A stretch of DNA of 64,000 nt from Tessaracoccus antarcticus. GTDB lineage: Bacteria; Actinomycetota; Actinomycetes; Propionibacteriales; Propionibacteriaceae. Location of the stretch: the NCBI RefSeq assembly GCF_003688855.1, contig NZ_REFW01000002.1, positions 496,001 to 560,000 of the forward strand. Reading direction: 5' to 3'. The position numbers were made by a program, and so were the translations under genes. Positions 9,958 to 18,677 of this stretch are shown piece after piece. Numbering within the stretch: the stretch's first letter is position 1; each line of letters opens with the position of its first letter. Below the pieces are notes generated by a model. It made no database searches. It saw only the letters and a list, made by a program, of their open reading frames with translations, and was not told the DNA's origin.

Positions 9958-12339
9958 ATGGCCGCAGGGATGATCACCCACCCGGCGTACACCGTCGAGC
10001 CGTGGTGCCTGCGCGAGACAGGCCTCCATCTTGACCTGCTGGCCCAGAGCGAGTCGCTCTTCGCGCTGGGCAACGGCCACATGGGGTGGCGGGGGAATCT
10101 CGATGAGGGTGACCCGCACGGGGTGCCGGGGAGCTACCTGGCAGGCGTGTACGAGTCCCGGCCGTTGCCCTACGCCGAGATTGGCTTCGGCTATCCCGAG
10201 GCTGGCCAGACCGTGGTCAACGTGACCAACGGCAAGCCGATCCGGCTGTTGGTCAACGACCACCCCTTTGACGTCCGCTACGGCGAGCTCCGCTCCCATG
10301 AGCGGGTACTCGATTTCCGTTCCGGGTTGCTGAGCCGATCCGTCGAATGGGTGAGCCCCGGCGGTCAGGCAATTGCTGTGCGTTCGACGAGGCTGGTCTC
10401 GTTGGTGCAGCGGAGCATGGCGGCCATCCACTTCGAGATCGAGTCGCTCGGCTCCACCATCTCAGTGGTGCTGCAGTCCGAGCTGGTGGCCAACGAGATT
10501 GGCTCATCCGCGTTCGCTCCAGACGCCGGTGACGACCCCCGCAGCACCGCCGACATCGGCTCAGTGCTGGTGGGGGAGCAGCACGAGCACCACGACCTGC
10601 GCGCCTACCTCCTGCACAGCACAGCCGTGAGTGGTCTGCGCGTGGTCGCCGCCATGGACCATGCGGTTGATGCCCCGGATGGCGTCCGCACCATCACCGA
10701 GACCTCACCAGATCTCGCTCGGGTCAGCGTCATGGTGACGCTTGCGCCTGGGCAGCGGCTGCGGCTGGTGAAGTACGTGGCCCACGGATGGTCGGGGGTC
10801 CGGTCCCGACCCGCCCTCCGGGACCAGGCGGCGGCCGCCCTCTCCGCCGCGGTTCACTCGGGGTGGGACGGCCTCGTCTCGGAGCAACGCGCCTACCTGG
10901 ACGACTTCTGGGCACGAGCCGATGTCGAGGTGGACGGGGACGAGGCGGTGCAGCAGGCCGTCCGCTTCGGTCAGTTCCACATCCTGCAAGCAGCATCCCG
11001 CGCCGAGGGCCGGGCCATCGCCGCAAAGGGGCTGACCGGGCCGGGGTACGACGGCCACGCATTCTGGGACACAGAGATCTTCGTGCTTCCCCTCCTCAGC
11101 CACGCGTGTCCGGCGGCGGCTGTGGACGCACTGCGGTGGCGGCGCTCCATCCTCCCTCTGGCCCTGGAGCGGGCCAGTCAACTGGGCCTGGCCGGGGCAG
11201 CCTTCCCCTGGCGGACCATCGCCGGCCACGAGTGTTCGGGGTACTGGCCGGCGGGGACGGCCGCGTTCCACGTCGGCGCAGACGTTGCCGCCGCTGCGAT
11301 CCGTCACGTGGATGCCACGGGCGACCTCGTCTTCGAGCGCGACGTTGCCCTCGAACTGCTGGTGCAGACCGCGCGATTGTGGTGCTCGCTCGGTCATCAC
11401 GACACCCAGGGGCAGTTCAGAATCGACGGTGTCACCGGCCCCGACGAGTACTCGGCGGTCGCCGACAACAACGTCTACACGAATCTGATGGCGCAGCAAA
11501 ACCTTGCCGCAGCGGCGGAGCTGGCCCTGAAGTACCCCGTGCAGGCTGGCCGGTTGCGGGTCACGGCCCCGGAGATCGCAGCCTGGCGGGGGGCCGCAAC
11601 AGCAATGTATGTTCCGTGGGACGAAGCACTTGGCGTCCACCCTCAGGCCGACGGGTTCACCCATCACCAGGTGTGGGACTTCGCGGCCACCGCGCCCGAG
11701 CAGTACCCGCTCCTCCTGCACTTCCACTACTTCGACCTGTACCGCAAGCAAGTCGTGAAACAGGCAGATCTGGTGTTGGCGATGTACCTGCGCCCCGAGG
11801 CTTTCACGGCCGAACAGAAGGCACGGAACTTCGCCTACTACGAGGCCATCACGGTGCGCGACTCCTCGTTGTCCGCCTGCGTCCAATCGGTTCTGGCAGC
11901 GGAGACGGGGCACATCGAACTTGCGCACGACTACCTCGGGGAGGCGGCCCTCCTTGACCTGAATGATCTGGAGCACAACACGCGCAGCGGCCTTCACCTC
12001 GCAGCGCTGGCAGGCACCTGGATCGCTCTGGTGCCGGGCCTCGGGGGGCTTCGCGAGCACGGCACCGTGTCGTTCTCGCCGCGGCTGCCAGAGCGCCTCA
12101 CACGGTTGGCGATCAACCTCGCGGTCCGGGGGCGACTCCTCAGGGTCGAGATTACCCACGAGCAGACCCTGTATCGGCTCGTGAAGGGTGAGCCGCTTGA
12201 AGTGAGCCACGATGGCACCATCATTCAGCTCAACGTCGCCGAACCCGTGAGATGCCCGACGAGTCAGCCCGCCACCATCACGACTCTCCACCAGCCTGCC
12301 GGCCGCGCCCCGACCCGGAGGGGCCGCGACGCGCCGTAG
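9958..12339 (+). CDS. Glycoside hydrolase family 65 disaccharide phosphorylase
   Basis: 793 residues with the GH65 layout: an N-terminal beta-sandwich, the (alpha/alpha)6 catalytic barrel from about residue 340, and a short C-terminal beta domain. The general-acid glutamate is in VTGPDEY (E497); GYDGHAFWDTE and KQADLVLAMYL are family motifs. GH65 enzymes phosphorolyse maltose, trehalose, kojibiose or related alpha-glucosides to beta-glucose-1-P plus sugar. The substrate cannot be assigned, and no beta-phosphoglucomutase is adjacent. The start is uncertain: ATG 9958 is used, ATG 9970 matches the usual family N-terminus (MI-HPAY), and GTG 9904 has the best ribosome-binding site (GAGGG) but overlaps the previous gene. 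Fourth gene of the xfp operon. Phosphorolysis saves an ATP, which fits an energy-economy theme (inference). Confidence 0.9.
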   Translation: MAAGMITHPAYTVEPWCLRETGLHLDLLAQSESLFALGNGHMGWRGNLDEGDPHGVPGSYLAGVYESRPLPYAEIGFGYPEAGQTVVNVTNGKPIRLLVNDHPFDVRYGELRSHERVLDFRSGLLSRSVEWVSPGGQAIAVRSTRLVSLVQRSMAAIHFEIESLGSTISVVLQSELVANEIGSSAFAPDAGDDPRSTADIGSVLVGEQHEHHDLRAYLLHSTAVSGLRVVAAMDHAVDAPDGVRTITETSPDLARVSVMVTLAPGQRLRLVKYVAHGWSGVRSRPALRDQAAAALSAAVHSGWDGLVSEQRAYLDDFWARADVEVDGDEAVQQAVRFGQFHILQAASRAEGRAIAAKGLTGPGYDGHAFWDTEIFVLPLLSHACPAAAVDALRWRRSILPLALERASQLGLAGAAFPWRTIAGHECSGYWPAGTAAFHVGADVAAAAIRHVDATGDLVFERDVALELLVQTARLWCSLGHHDTQGQFRIDGVTGPDEYSAVADNNVYTNLMAQQNLAAAAELALKYPVQAGRLRVTAPEIAAWRGAATAMYVPWDEALGVHPQADGFTHHQVWDFAATAPEQYPLLLHFHYFDLYRKQVVKQADLVLAMYLRPEAFTAEQKARNFAYYEAITVRDSSLSACVQSVLAAETGHIELAHDYLGEAALLDLNDLEHNTRSGLHLAALAGTWIALVPGLGGLREHGTVSFSPRLPERLTRLAINLAVRGRLLRVEITHEQTLYRLVKGEPLEVSHDGTIIQLNVAEPVRCPTSQPATITTLHQPAGRAPTRRGRDAP

Positions 12340-12495
12340 CGCCTGTGCTTTTCTCGCACCTTTCGGCTCCTTGGCATCGTTCACGAACCCGCATGTTCCG
12401 CCGGGGCAGGGACCCTGCGACTTCCACTGGTTCTGCTGGGTTCGTGCGGCGGGCTAACCGACCCCGCTGGCGCAGCGGCCGGTTCAAAAGCGTAC

Positions 12496-12510
12496 GATAC
12501 ACAGTGTATC
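12496..12510. promoter_or_regulatory. Perfect 15-bp palindrome, putative TetR operator of the KS/AOS cluster
   Basis: GATACAC-A-GTGTATC is a perfect 7-1-7 inverted repeat 42 bp before the ketosynthase ATG. It overlaps a -10-like TACGAT (12493-12498) and lies in the short 213-bp gap 12340-12552, which otherwise holds no gene. Size and symmetry suit a dimeric TetR protein, and a TetR gene closes the cluster. No second copy was noticed near the TetR gene itself. Confidence 0.6.
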
Positions 12511-12552
12511 CAGATGAGGATGCCAGTGATTCCAGAAGCGATCGGGGGCCGT

Positions 12553-13929
12553 ATGGCCACGAACCTCATAGCGGTGACGAGTGTTGCGGCGCGCTGCGCC
12601 GGTGCTGAGAATGCAGACGAGTACTGGCGACTTCTTCAGGCTGCGCGTCCGCAGTTCCGCAGCGTCCCCAGCGACAGGTGGGCCGCGCGACCAACAATCA
12701 GGGTGCCCGGCAGCAACAACCGCAGCTACTCCCACGTCATGGCCCCGATGCAGGATCCGTTTGCTTTCGATGCGCAGCGGTTTCGTGTTCCCCGTGCCCG
12801 CGCGATGCGCATGGATCCCCAACAACGACTGGCAGTCTCGCTCACGGACGAACTGTTCGAGCGCTCCCGAGGCGACCCCCGGGAGGCATCGGGGGGGCGC
12901 GTCGCCACAGTGGTAGGTGTCAGTTCCACCGACTACAGGTCGATCAGCGCAGCACCTTTGCTGGCGGAGGCGACTGTTGATGGCTCCCTCGGCGTCGGGA
13001 ATGGCTCCGAACGAGCCGCGGTCACGGCAGCGGCGACACGGGCCGTGAAGCCCATGAGTGGCCACACGATGTCCGGTGTGCTCGCCAACATGGTCGCCGC
13101 AGCGGTCCAATCGGTCTTCGACCTCACCGGCCCGGCCTTCACCGTTGATGCGGCGTGCGCCTCGAGCCTGACGGCACTCGACATTGCCTGTTCACTGCTG
13201 TCGCAGGGGAGAGTGAATGCGTGCATCACGGGTGGGGTCTACACCACGCTGACGTCGGAGGCACACGTGGGGTTCTCCGCCGTTGGCGCGCTCTCGCCCA
13301 GCGGAAAATGCCGACCGTTCACGTCCTGCGCCGACGGTTTCGTCATAGGTGAGGGCGGAGCGCTCCTGCTGTTGAAGCGATTCGAGGACGCGGCCCGATC
13401 CGGTGACCACATCCTTGGGGTGATTGAGGCCATCGGTTCGTCCAACGATGGTCGCGCCCCCGGAGTGATGACCCCCACTGTCAAGGGCCAGGTGTTGGCA
13501 ATCCGGGAGGCGCTGACCGTGCGGGGGCAGGAGTCCCTCAGGGTCGACGCCATCGAGGGGCACGGTACCGGCACGACGGTCGGGGACCAGGCGGAACTCG
13601 AAACCCTCCTCGAAGTGTGTGACCCCGATGCAGGACGTCCCACACTCCTTGGGTCCGCCAAGGCGATCATCGGCCACACCATGGCCGCATCTGGTGCCCT
13701 GGCGCTCGTCAAGGCGCTGCTCGCACTGGAGAACAACTCCTGGCCACCCCAGCCGTCCCTTGACGTCTCCGAGCCTCACCCGTTGCTGGAGGGGGCCCCG
13801 TTCAGGCTCGCTGGAGAGAAGTGCGCCGAGACTCCGTTGAGGAGGGTGGCAGTGAATTCCTTCGGGTTCGGCGGCACGAACTGCCACGTCATCCTCGCCA
13901 CCCCACATGAGGTGGAATCGCATGCATGA
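12553..13929 (+). CDS. Stand-alone type I PKS-like beta-ketoacyl synthase
   Basis: 458 residues, a single ketosynthase domain without an attached carrier protein or acyltransferase. The active site is intact: nucleophile C202 in VDAACASS, H337 in EGHGTGT and H375 in KAIIGHT, so it should catalyse decarboxylative elongation rather than act as a KSQ loading domain. The sequence style (PFTSCADGFVIGEGG, NSFGFGGTNCHV) is that of modular or iterative type I polyketide synthases, not FabF. The ATG at 12553 has GGGGG at the right spacing, and the family similarity begins there; ATG 12514 is an alternative. It overlaps the next gene by eight bases. First gene of a compact cluster in which KS and AT-ACP sit on separate proteins. 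I infer that it elongates the chain carried by the downstream ACP. Confidence 0.9.
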   Translation: MATNLIAVTSVAARCAGAENADEYWRLLQAARPQFRSVPSDRWAARPTIRVPGSNNRSYSHVMAPMQDPFAFDAQRFRVPRARAMRMDPQQRLAVSLTDELFERSRGDPREASGGRVATVVGVSSTDYRSISAAPLLAEATVDGSLGVGNGSERAAVTAAATRAVKPMSGHTMSGVLANMVAAAVQSVFDLTGPAFTVDAACASSLTALDIACSLLSQGRVNACITGGVYTTLTSEAHVGFSAVGALSPSGKCRPFTSCADGFVIGEGGALLLLKRFEDAARSGDHILGVIEAIGSSNDGRAPGVMTPTVKGQVLAIREALTVRGQESLRVDAIEGHGTGTTVGDQAELETLLEVCDPDAGRPTLLGSAKAIIGHTMAASGALALVKALLALENNSWPPQPSLDVSEPHPLLEGAPFRLAGEKCAETPLRRVAVNSFGFGGTNCHVILATPHEVESHA

Positions 13930-16900
13930 CACCGCACTGATCCTCCTGTCCGCAGCGACAGAGAGGGAACTGAGAACCACAGCGGGAGAACTCGCCGGTG
14001 AGGTTGAGCGGTACCGCACGCGCCTTCCGCACCAGGAGGCCTCCGACGCAGCATGGCTGCAGGGACTCTCCGCGCGGACGTCGCTCAAGGCGACGCAACC
14101 ACATCGAGCCGCCGTCCTCGCGGACAGCCTCGAGCAACTCCACACACGGCTGTGTTCCATCCACAGCGGCGAGATCGCGTCGTGCGCGAGACTCCTCACC
14201 GACGGCGCGTCGACAGCCCACGTCAGCCACGATGCACAGGCCGTGTTCCTGTATCCCGGCCAAGGCAGTCAACGAGTCGGCGAGAGCTCAGAACTGGCGG
14301 CTGGAGTGCCGCGATTCGCGGCAGCCGTCCGAGACCTGGAGGAACGGTTCACCAGTCCGTCGCTGGTTCCATTCCTCTCCGGGGCGTGGGGCCACCCGCT
14401 CGACGCCCAGCTCCAGGAAGACGTGAATGACACGACGATCTCGCAGCCCCTGCTGTCGGTCCTGGCCATCGCCACCACGGAGACGCTGGCCGATCTCGGA
14501 GTCCACCCGAGCATCACCCTGGGTCACAGCGTGGGGGAGATCGGCGCCCTCCACGGGGCAGGAGTCATCGACTCCGACACAGCCCTTGGTCTCATCCAGG
14601 ACCGCGTCTTCTGCATGAGGAAGGCGGCCCCCGCCTCCGGGATGATCGCGGTGCGCGCCAGCGCCGGTGCGCTCCACGACGTGCTCGAAGGGGCACCCGG
14701 GGTATTCCTCTCGTGCGACAACGGTCCGCACCAAGTGGTTCTCGGAGGGACGGACACCGCCCTGCACACACTGGAGCGACAGCTCGACTCCGCCGGAGTG
14801 CGCTTCACGCGGTTGCACACGTCCGCTGCTTTCCACACCCCGCTCTTTGCGACAGCCGACGCAGAGTTCCGGCGACGCATCGCAGCACGACCGTGGAGTT
14901 CCACCCCCTGTGAAGGCGCCGTGACCTGCGTGTCCTCGGTCACCGCGCGCAACGTGGTGACGGCCGAACAGGCGAGCCAGGGCCTCGGACATCAGCTTTC
15001 AGGCACCGTCCGGTTCCGCGAGGCCGCCCGGAAAGCCCAGGAAAACAACCCCGATGTCCTCGTCCAGCTCAGCGGCGGGGTCTCGTTGATGCGGATGTAT
15101 CGCCAGACCAATCCCGAGTTCACCGGACGTGAGATCGGCATGGGTGGCAGCCATGACACGCGCGCAGGAATGGCAGCGTGCGTCGGTGAAATGTTCCTGT
15201 CATTCCACAACTTCCAGGCCCACAAGATTCTGAACAGCAAGGGGATTGCCAGCATGACGTCAACACAGGCATGGACCAGCGAGAACAGCGTCGTACGAAC
15301 TCTCATCGACCCTCCACTCGACGACGCGCCCTCGGGAGCGATGCCGCCGGCAGCCCCACCCCTGCCACGGGATGTCGGGGGAGAGGGGATTACCCAGGAC
15401 CTGCTCGGTCTCTTCCGGGAGCAGATCGCCACCCTGTCCTGCGTGCTGTCACCCGCTGCGCACCCATGGCCCCGCGCACGCAACCAGCAGTCAGTGGATG
15501 TCCTCCCGGCAGCGGAGCCCAACGCCCGAGAATCGACGGCGTCCCCTGCGGCACAGCAGGCAGAGGTGTCCGGTCAGGTGACCCGGATCATCGCCGACAT
15601 CGGCGGGTACAACGTCTCGGACATCAACACGGGCGCCAGACTGGGAACCGACCTCGGCTTCGATTCGCTCACCATGACCAACGTGCACGCGGCGCTGACA
15701 CGTCAGTTCCCTGCATGGAAACCCAGCGAGTCGCAACTCGGCTCCATCAGGACAATCGACGATCTTGCACGGACCATCACCGGCACTCCCGTCGACGATG
15801 AACACCCGGCCCGCCCGTCCCTGCCTGCCCGCACCACCGTTTCGACGGTGGCAATGTCGAGCGGCCCCGTCGGGAAGGCGGAGCGGTTCAGTGACGCTGC
15901 CACACCGGAAACCGGGCGGCTCACCACCCTGCCCGACGTCCAGGAGACGGTGGACAAGATCCGTGCGGCCAAAAAATCCCGGGTGCAGCTTCCCTACTAC
16001 GTGGAGCACCAGAGCGTGGCGGCGGCAACGACCACCATCGCTGGTGAGGAGTTCCTCAGCTTCAGCTCCTACAACTACCTCGGCCTTGCCGGCCATCCGC
16101 ACGTCGTGGCCGCGGTGCATGCCGCCGTCGACACGTACGGCACCTCCTGCTCGGCCGCGCGGATACTCTCCGGCAACCGGCCCATCCACAACGAGTTGGA
16201 GCGCTCCATAGCGAGTCTTGTCGGCGCCGAGGATTCCGTGGTCCTTGTCGGCGGCCACGGCACCAATGCGAGCATCATCCCACTCCTCTACGGGAACTCC
16301 GATGTTGTCTTCCATGATGCGCTGTCCCATGACAGCATCCATCAGGGGATCAAGGCATCCGGAGCGGTTCGCCATTCATTCCCGCACAACGACATCGATC
16401 AACTCGACAGGGCACTCGCCGCCCGGCGCAAGCACTTTCGTCGCGCACTGATCGTCACCGAAGGCATCTTCAGTATGGACGGGGACCTCGCAGACCTGCC
16501 CGCCATCGTCCGCGTCGCTCGGAAGCACGGGGCCCACATCATGGTGGACGAAGCGCACAGCATCGGGGTCCTGGGGGCCACCGGCGGTGGCATCTGTGAA
16601 GAACTTGGGGTCGACCCCTCCGAGATTGACATCCTGATGGGGACCCTCTCCAAAAGCATGGCCAGCTGCGGGGGCTACATAGCGGGTGGCGCACCCTTCA
16701 TCCAGCACCTCCGCTACTCCCTCTCCAGCCTCGTGTTCAGCGCTGCCATCACCCCCGCCAACACGGCAGCGGCCCTGGCTGCCATCGAACAGCTGCGCAG
16801 CGAACCCGAGCGCCTGCACCGGCTGCGGGAGAACTCGCTCCACTTCGTGGAGGGTGCCCGCGCCCGCGGCCTCAACATCGGCAACGCCTGCGGCGTCCCC

Positions 16901-17119
16901 GTCGTGCCCGTGATCCTGGGGGACTCGGACGCGGCGATTGGCGTGGCAAACACGCTGTACCGCCAGAGAATCAGCGTGAATCCCATCATTTACCCGGCCG
17001 TGTCCAACGACCTTGCCCGTCTGCGCTTCTTCCTCACGTCCGAGCACACGATCCAACAGCTGGACCGTGCACTCGACCTGACGTCCGAGGCAGTTCACGG
17101 GATCGCTCGTGCAGCGTAG
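13922..17119 (+). CDS. Acyltransferase-ACP-alpha-oxoamine synthase fusion
   Basis: 1065 residues with three domains. Residues about 105-410: malonyl-CoA:ACP acyltransferase, with PGQGSQ, nucleophile S203 in GHSVGE, R228 where FabD has its carboxylate-binding Arg, and H305 in AAFH, the malonyl-type motif. Residues about 550-620: acyl carrier protein, pantetheine site S582 in LGFDSL. Residues about 670-1060: PLP-dependent alpha-oxoamine synthase, with DEAHS (876-880) and Schiff-base K911 in TLSKS. Such domains condense an acyl thioester with an amino acid, losing CO2, as in KAPA synthase, serine palmitoyltransferase, CqsA, SxtA and PigH. The inferred role is to load malonyl, carry the chain built by the partner KS, and release it as an alpha-aminoketone. 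GAGGTGG six bases upstream fixes the ATG at 13922. Amino-acid substrate and chain length are unknown. Confidence 0.93.
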   Translation: MHDTALILLSAATERELRTTAGELAGEVERYRTRLPHQEASDAAWLQGLSARTSLKATQPHRAAVLADSLEQLHTRLCSIHSGEIASCARLLTDGASTAHVSHDAQAVFLYPGQGSQRVGESSELAAGVPRFAAAVRDLEERFTSPSLVPFLSGAWGHPLDAQLQEDVNDTTISQPLLSVLAIATTETLADLGVHPSITLGHSVGEIGALHGAGVIDSDTALGLIQDRVFCMRKAAPASGMIAVRASAGALHDVLEGAPGVFLSCDNGPHQVVLGGTDTALHTLERQLDSAGVRFTRLHTSAAFHTPLFATADAEFRRRIAARPWSSTPCEGAVTCVSSVTARNVVTAEQASQGLGHQLSGTVRFREAARKAQENNPDVLVQLSGGVSLMRMYRQTNPEFTGREIGMGGSHDTRAGMAACVGEMFLSFHNFQAHKILNSKGIASMTSTQAWTSENSVVRTLIDPPLDDAPSGAMPPAAPPLPRDVGGEGITQDLLGLFREQIATLSCVLSPAAHPWPRARNQQSVDVLPAAEPNARESTASPAAQQAEVSGQVTRIIADIGGYNVSDINTGARLGTDLGFDSLTMTNVHAALTRQFPAWKPSESQLGSIRTIDDLARTITGTPVDDEHPARPSLPARTTVSTVAMSSGPVGKAERFSDAATPETGRLTTLPDVQETVDKIRAAKKSRVQLPYYVEHQSVAAATTTIAGEEFLSFSSYNYLGLAGHPHVVAAVHAAVDTYGTSCSAARILSGNRPIHNELERSIASLVGAEDSVVLVGGHGTNASIIPLLYGNSDVVFHDALSHDSIHQGIKASGAVRHSFPHNDIDQLDRALAARRKHFRRALIVTEGIFSMDGDLADLPAIVRVARKHGAHIMVDEAHSIGVLGATGGGICEELGVDPSEIDILMGTLSKSMASCGGYIAGGAPFIQHLRYSLSSLVFSAAITPANTAAALAAIEQLRSEPERLHRLRENSLHFVEGARARGLNIGNACGVPVVPVILGDSDAAIGVANTLYRQRISVNPIIYPAVSNDLARLRFFLTSEHTIQQLDRALDLTSEAVHGIARAA

Positions 17120-17735
17120 TGAAGGCCAGGTCCTCACCCTCCCCGATGGGGTGAGGGTCCTCGTTCTGCGGGACGCGACTGACTGGAGGGCCGAGACGGC
17201 CACCCGCCTGCTCCTGCAGATCACCGCGGCGGCAGCGACACCGGAACACCGCATCCCGGCGGAGCAGCGGGGCCGACTCATCTCGGAGCTGCTCATGCCC
17301 GGGCGCTTCATGGTCGGGGGAGACGTGGGCGGCAGACGCACGGCGCTGGGAGTCTCGGCTTCCCATGAAGGTCGGGACACGTTCGTTGCCTGTTCTGCTG
17401 GCCCGGTGGTCATTGATGCCTGTGCTGTGTACCGGTGGCCGGAGATCCAGGGAGCCGCGACCGTCGCCTTCACATGGGATGAACGGCACGTACTCAGACA
17501 CCCCTGGGACTGGTGCCGTGCTTGGACGGCGTTGGAATGTCGTGCGAAACGTCAGGGGACGAGCCTGCTGGCGAGGACGCCACGAGAACCCCTACTGCAC
17601 CCAACGTCCACCGGCGACCTCCACTTCGGTGACGTCTGGCACGTGAACCACCCTCCATCCGCAACAAGCGTGAGGAACAGAATATGTCTAGGAATAATGT
17701 CCAGCCCGCCACGGCCAACGAGACCACGCGCATGA
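17109..17735 (+). CDS. Divergent 4'-phosphopantetheinyl-transferase-like protein
   Basis: 208 residues with no strong family match by eye, but the order and spacing of motifs resemble Sfp-type phosphopantetheinyl transferases: GVSASH (81-86) for the substrate motif (VS-SH), VVID (100-103) for the GVD metal motif, and WTALECRAK (139-147) for the WxxKExxxK helix. E143 and K147 are conserved; the Lys before the Glu is replaced. Such an enzyme would convert the ACP domain of the preceding protein to its holo form. The GTG at 17109 overlaps the previous stop by 11 bases and has GGGA six bases upstream. Its C-terminus overlaps the next gene by 52 bases. It could also be a degenerate, inactive relative. 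Confidence 0.6.
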   Translation: MQRSEGQVLTLPDGVRVLVLRDATDWRAETATRLLLQITAAAATPEHRIPAEQRGRLISELLMPGRFMVGGDVGGRRTALGVSASHEGRDTFVACSAGPVVIDACAVYRWPEIQGAATVAFTWDERHVLRHPWDWCRAWTALECRAKRQGTSLLARTPREPLLHPTSTGDLHFGDVWHVNHPPSATSVRNRICLGIMSSPPRPTRPRA

Positions 17736-18673
17736 TGTCCGGGAGAGTCGCGGTGATCGGGTCCAGCGGGCAGATCGGCGCCCTTGTCACCGACCAGCTC
17801 GTGGCTCAGGGCATGGCTGTGCGTGCCATCTCCCGATCGACGACACAGACCCGGGACGACGCCGGCGTCGAGCAGAAGACCATCCACGCGTACACACGTG
17901 AGGAGTTGGGCAGGGCCCTGGCCGGGTGCACCCACGTGATTTCAACACTCGGCCTTCCCTACAACGCCCGCATCTGGCAGCGGGAATGGCCCTCCATGAT
18001 GGATGAGCTTCTCAACGCCTGCCACATGAATTCGCTGCCGCTCACCGTCCTCGACAACATGTATGTCTACGGACGGGCAGCCTCCCCCATCACCGAGGAC
18101 TCGAACCTTGCCCCGTGCAGCCGGAAGGGGGAGGCGCGACTCGAGGGCTGGCGTCGAATGCACGCGTTCCAGCAACGCGGCATGGATGTGGTGGTGTGCC
18201 GGGCTGCAGACTTCATCGGTCCCGGTGCAGAGACCACCATCCTCCCCTGGAGCGGCATCGCAGCGGTCCTGCACTCTGGGCACGGTGCGCTGCGGTGGCT
18301 GGGCGACCCCGGGTTCATGCACTCCTTCTCCAACACCGTGGACATCGCCGGGGCGCTTGTCGACGTCTGCGCACGAAGCGAAATGCGCCGTCACGATGTG
18401 ATCCACCTTCCAGCCGTTGACGCGTTCTCGGGCCACGAGTTCCAGGATCGCCTCAGCAGGGTTGCGGGCCGTGGCATCACGCTTCACGCCACCCCTTCCC
18501 GCCTTGTCCGCCTCGCGGGAATCTTCAGCGGACCGGCGCGCGAGCAGAGTGAAATGATGTATCAGGTGGAGCGTGACTACGTTGTGAGCGACGCTCGCTA
18601 CCGGGAACTGACTCCACAGTCTCCCCATCGGAGCATCCTGGGCTGTCTCGAGCAATGGGCGCAGATGGCCTGA
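17684..18673 (+). CDS. NAD(P)-dependent epimerase/reductase (extended SDR type)
   Basis: 329 residues with an N-terminal Rossmann fold: VAVIGSSGQIG (GxxGxxG at residues 26-32), a downstream ISTLG turn and a DNMYVYG motif typical of NAD-dependent epimerase/dehydratase-like extended SDRs. The Tyr of VYG takes the usual catalytic place. The start ATG at 17684 has AGGA at a good distance; ATG 17732 (ATGA overlap with the previous stop) is an alternative that would shorten the N-terminus by 16 residues. As the last plus-strand gene of the KS/AOS cluster it is a likely tailoring enzyme. I infer reduction of the ketone of the released aminoketone, but the substrate is unknown. It ends four bases before the convergent TetR gene. 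Confidence 0.82.
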   Translation: MSRNNVQPATANETTRMMSGRVAVIGSSGQIGALVTDQLVAQGMAVRAISRSTTQTRDDAGVEQKTIHAYTREELGRALAGCTHVISTLGLPYNARIWQREWPSMMDELLNACHMNSLPLTVLDNMYVYGRAASPITEDSNLAPCSRKGEARLEGWRRMHAFQQRGMDVVVCRAADFIGPGAETTILPWSGIAAVLHSGHGALRWLGDPGFMHSFSNTVDIAGALVDVCARSEMRRHDVIHLPAVDAFSGHEFQDRLSRVAGRGITLHATPSRLVRLAGIFSGPAREQSEMMYQVERDYVVSDARYRELTPQSPHRSILGCLEQWAQMA

Positions 18674-18677
18674 TTGA

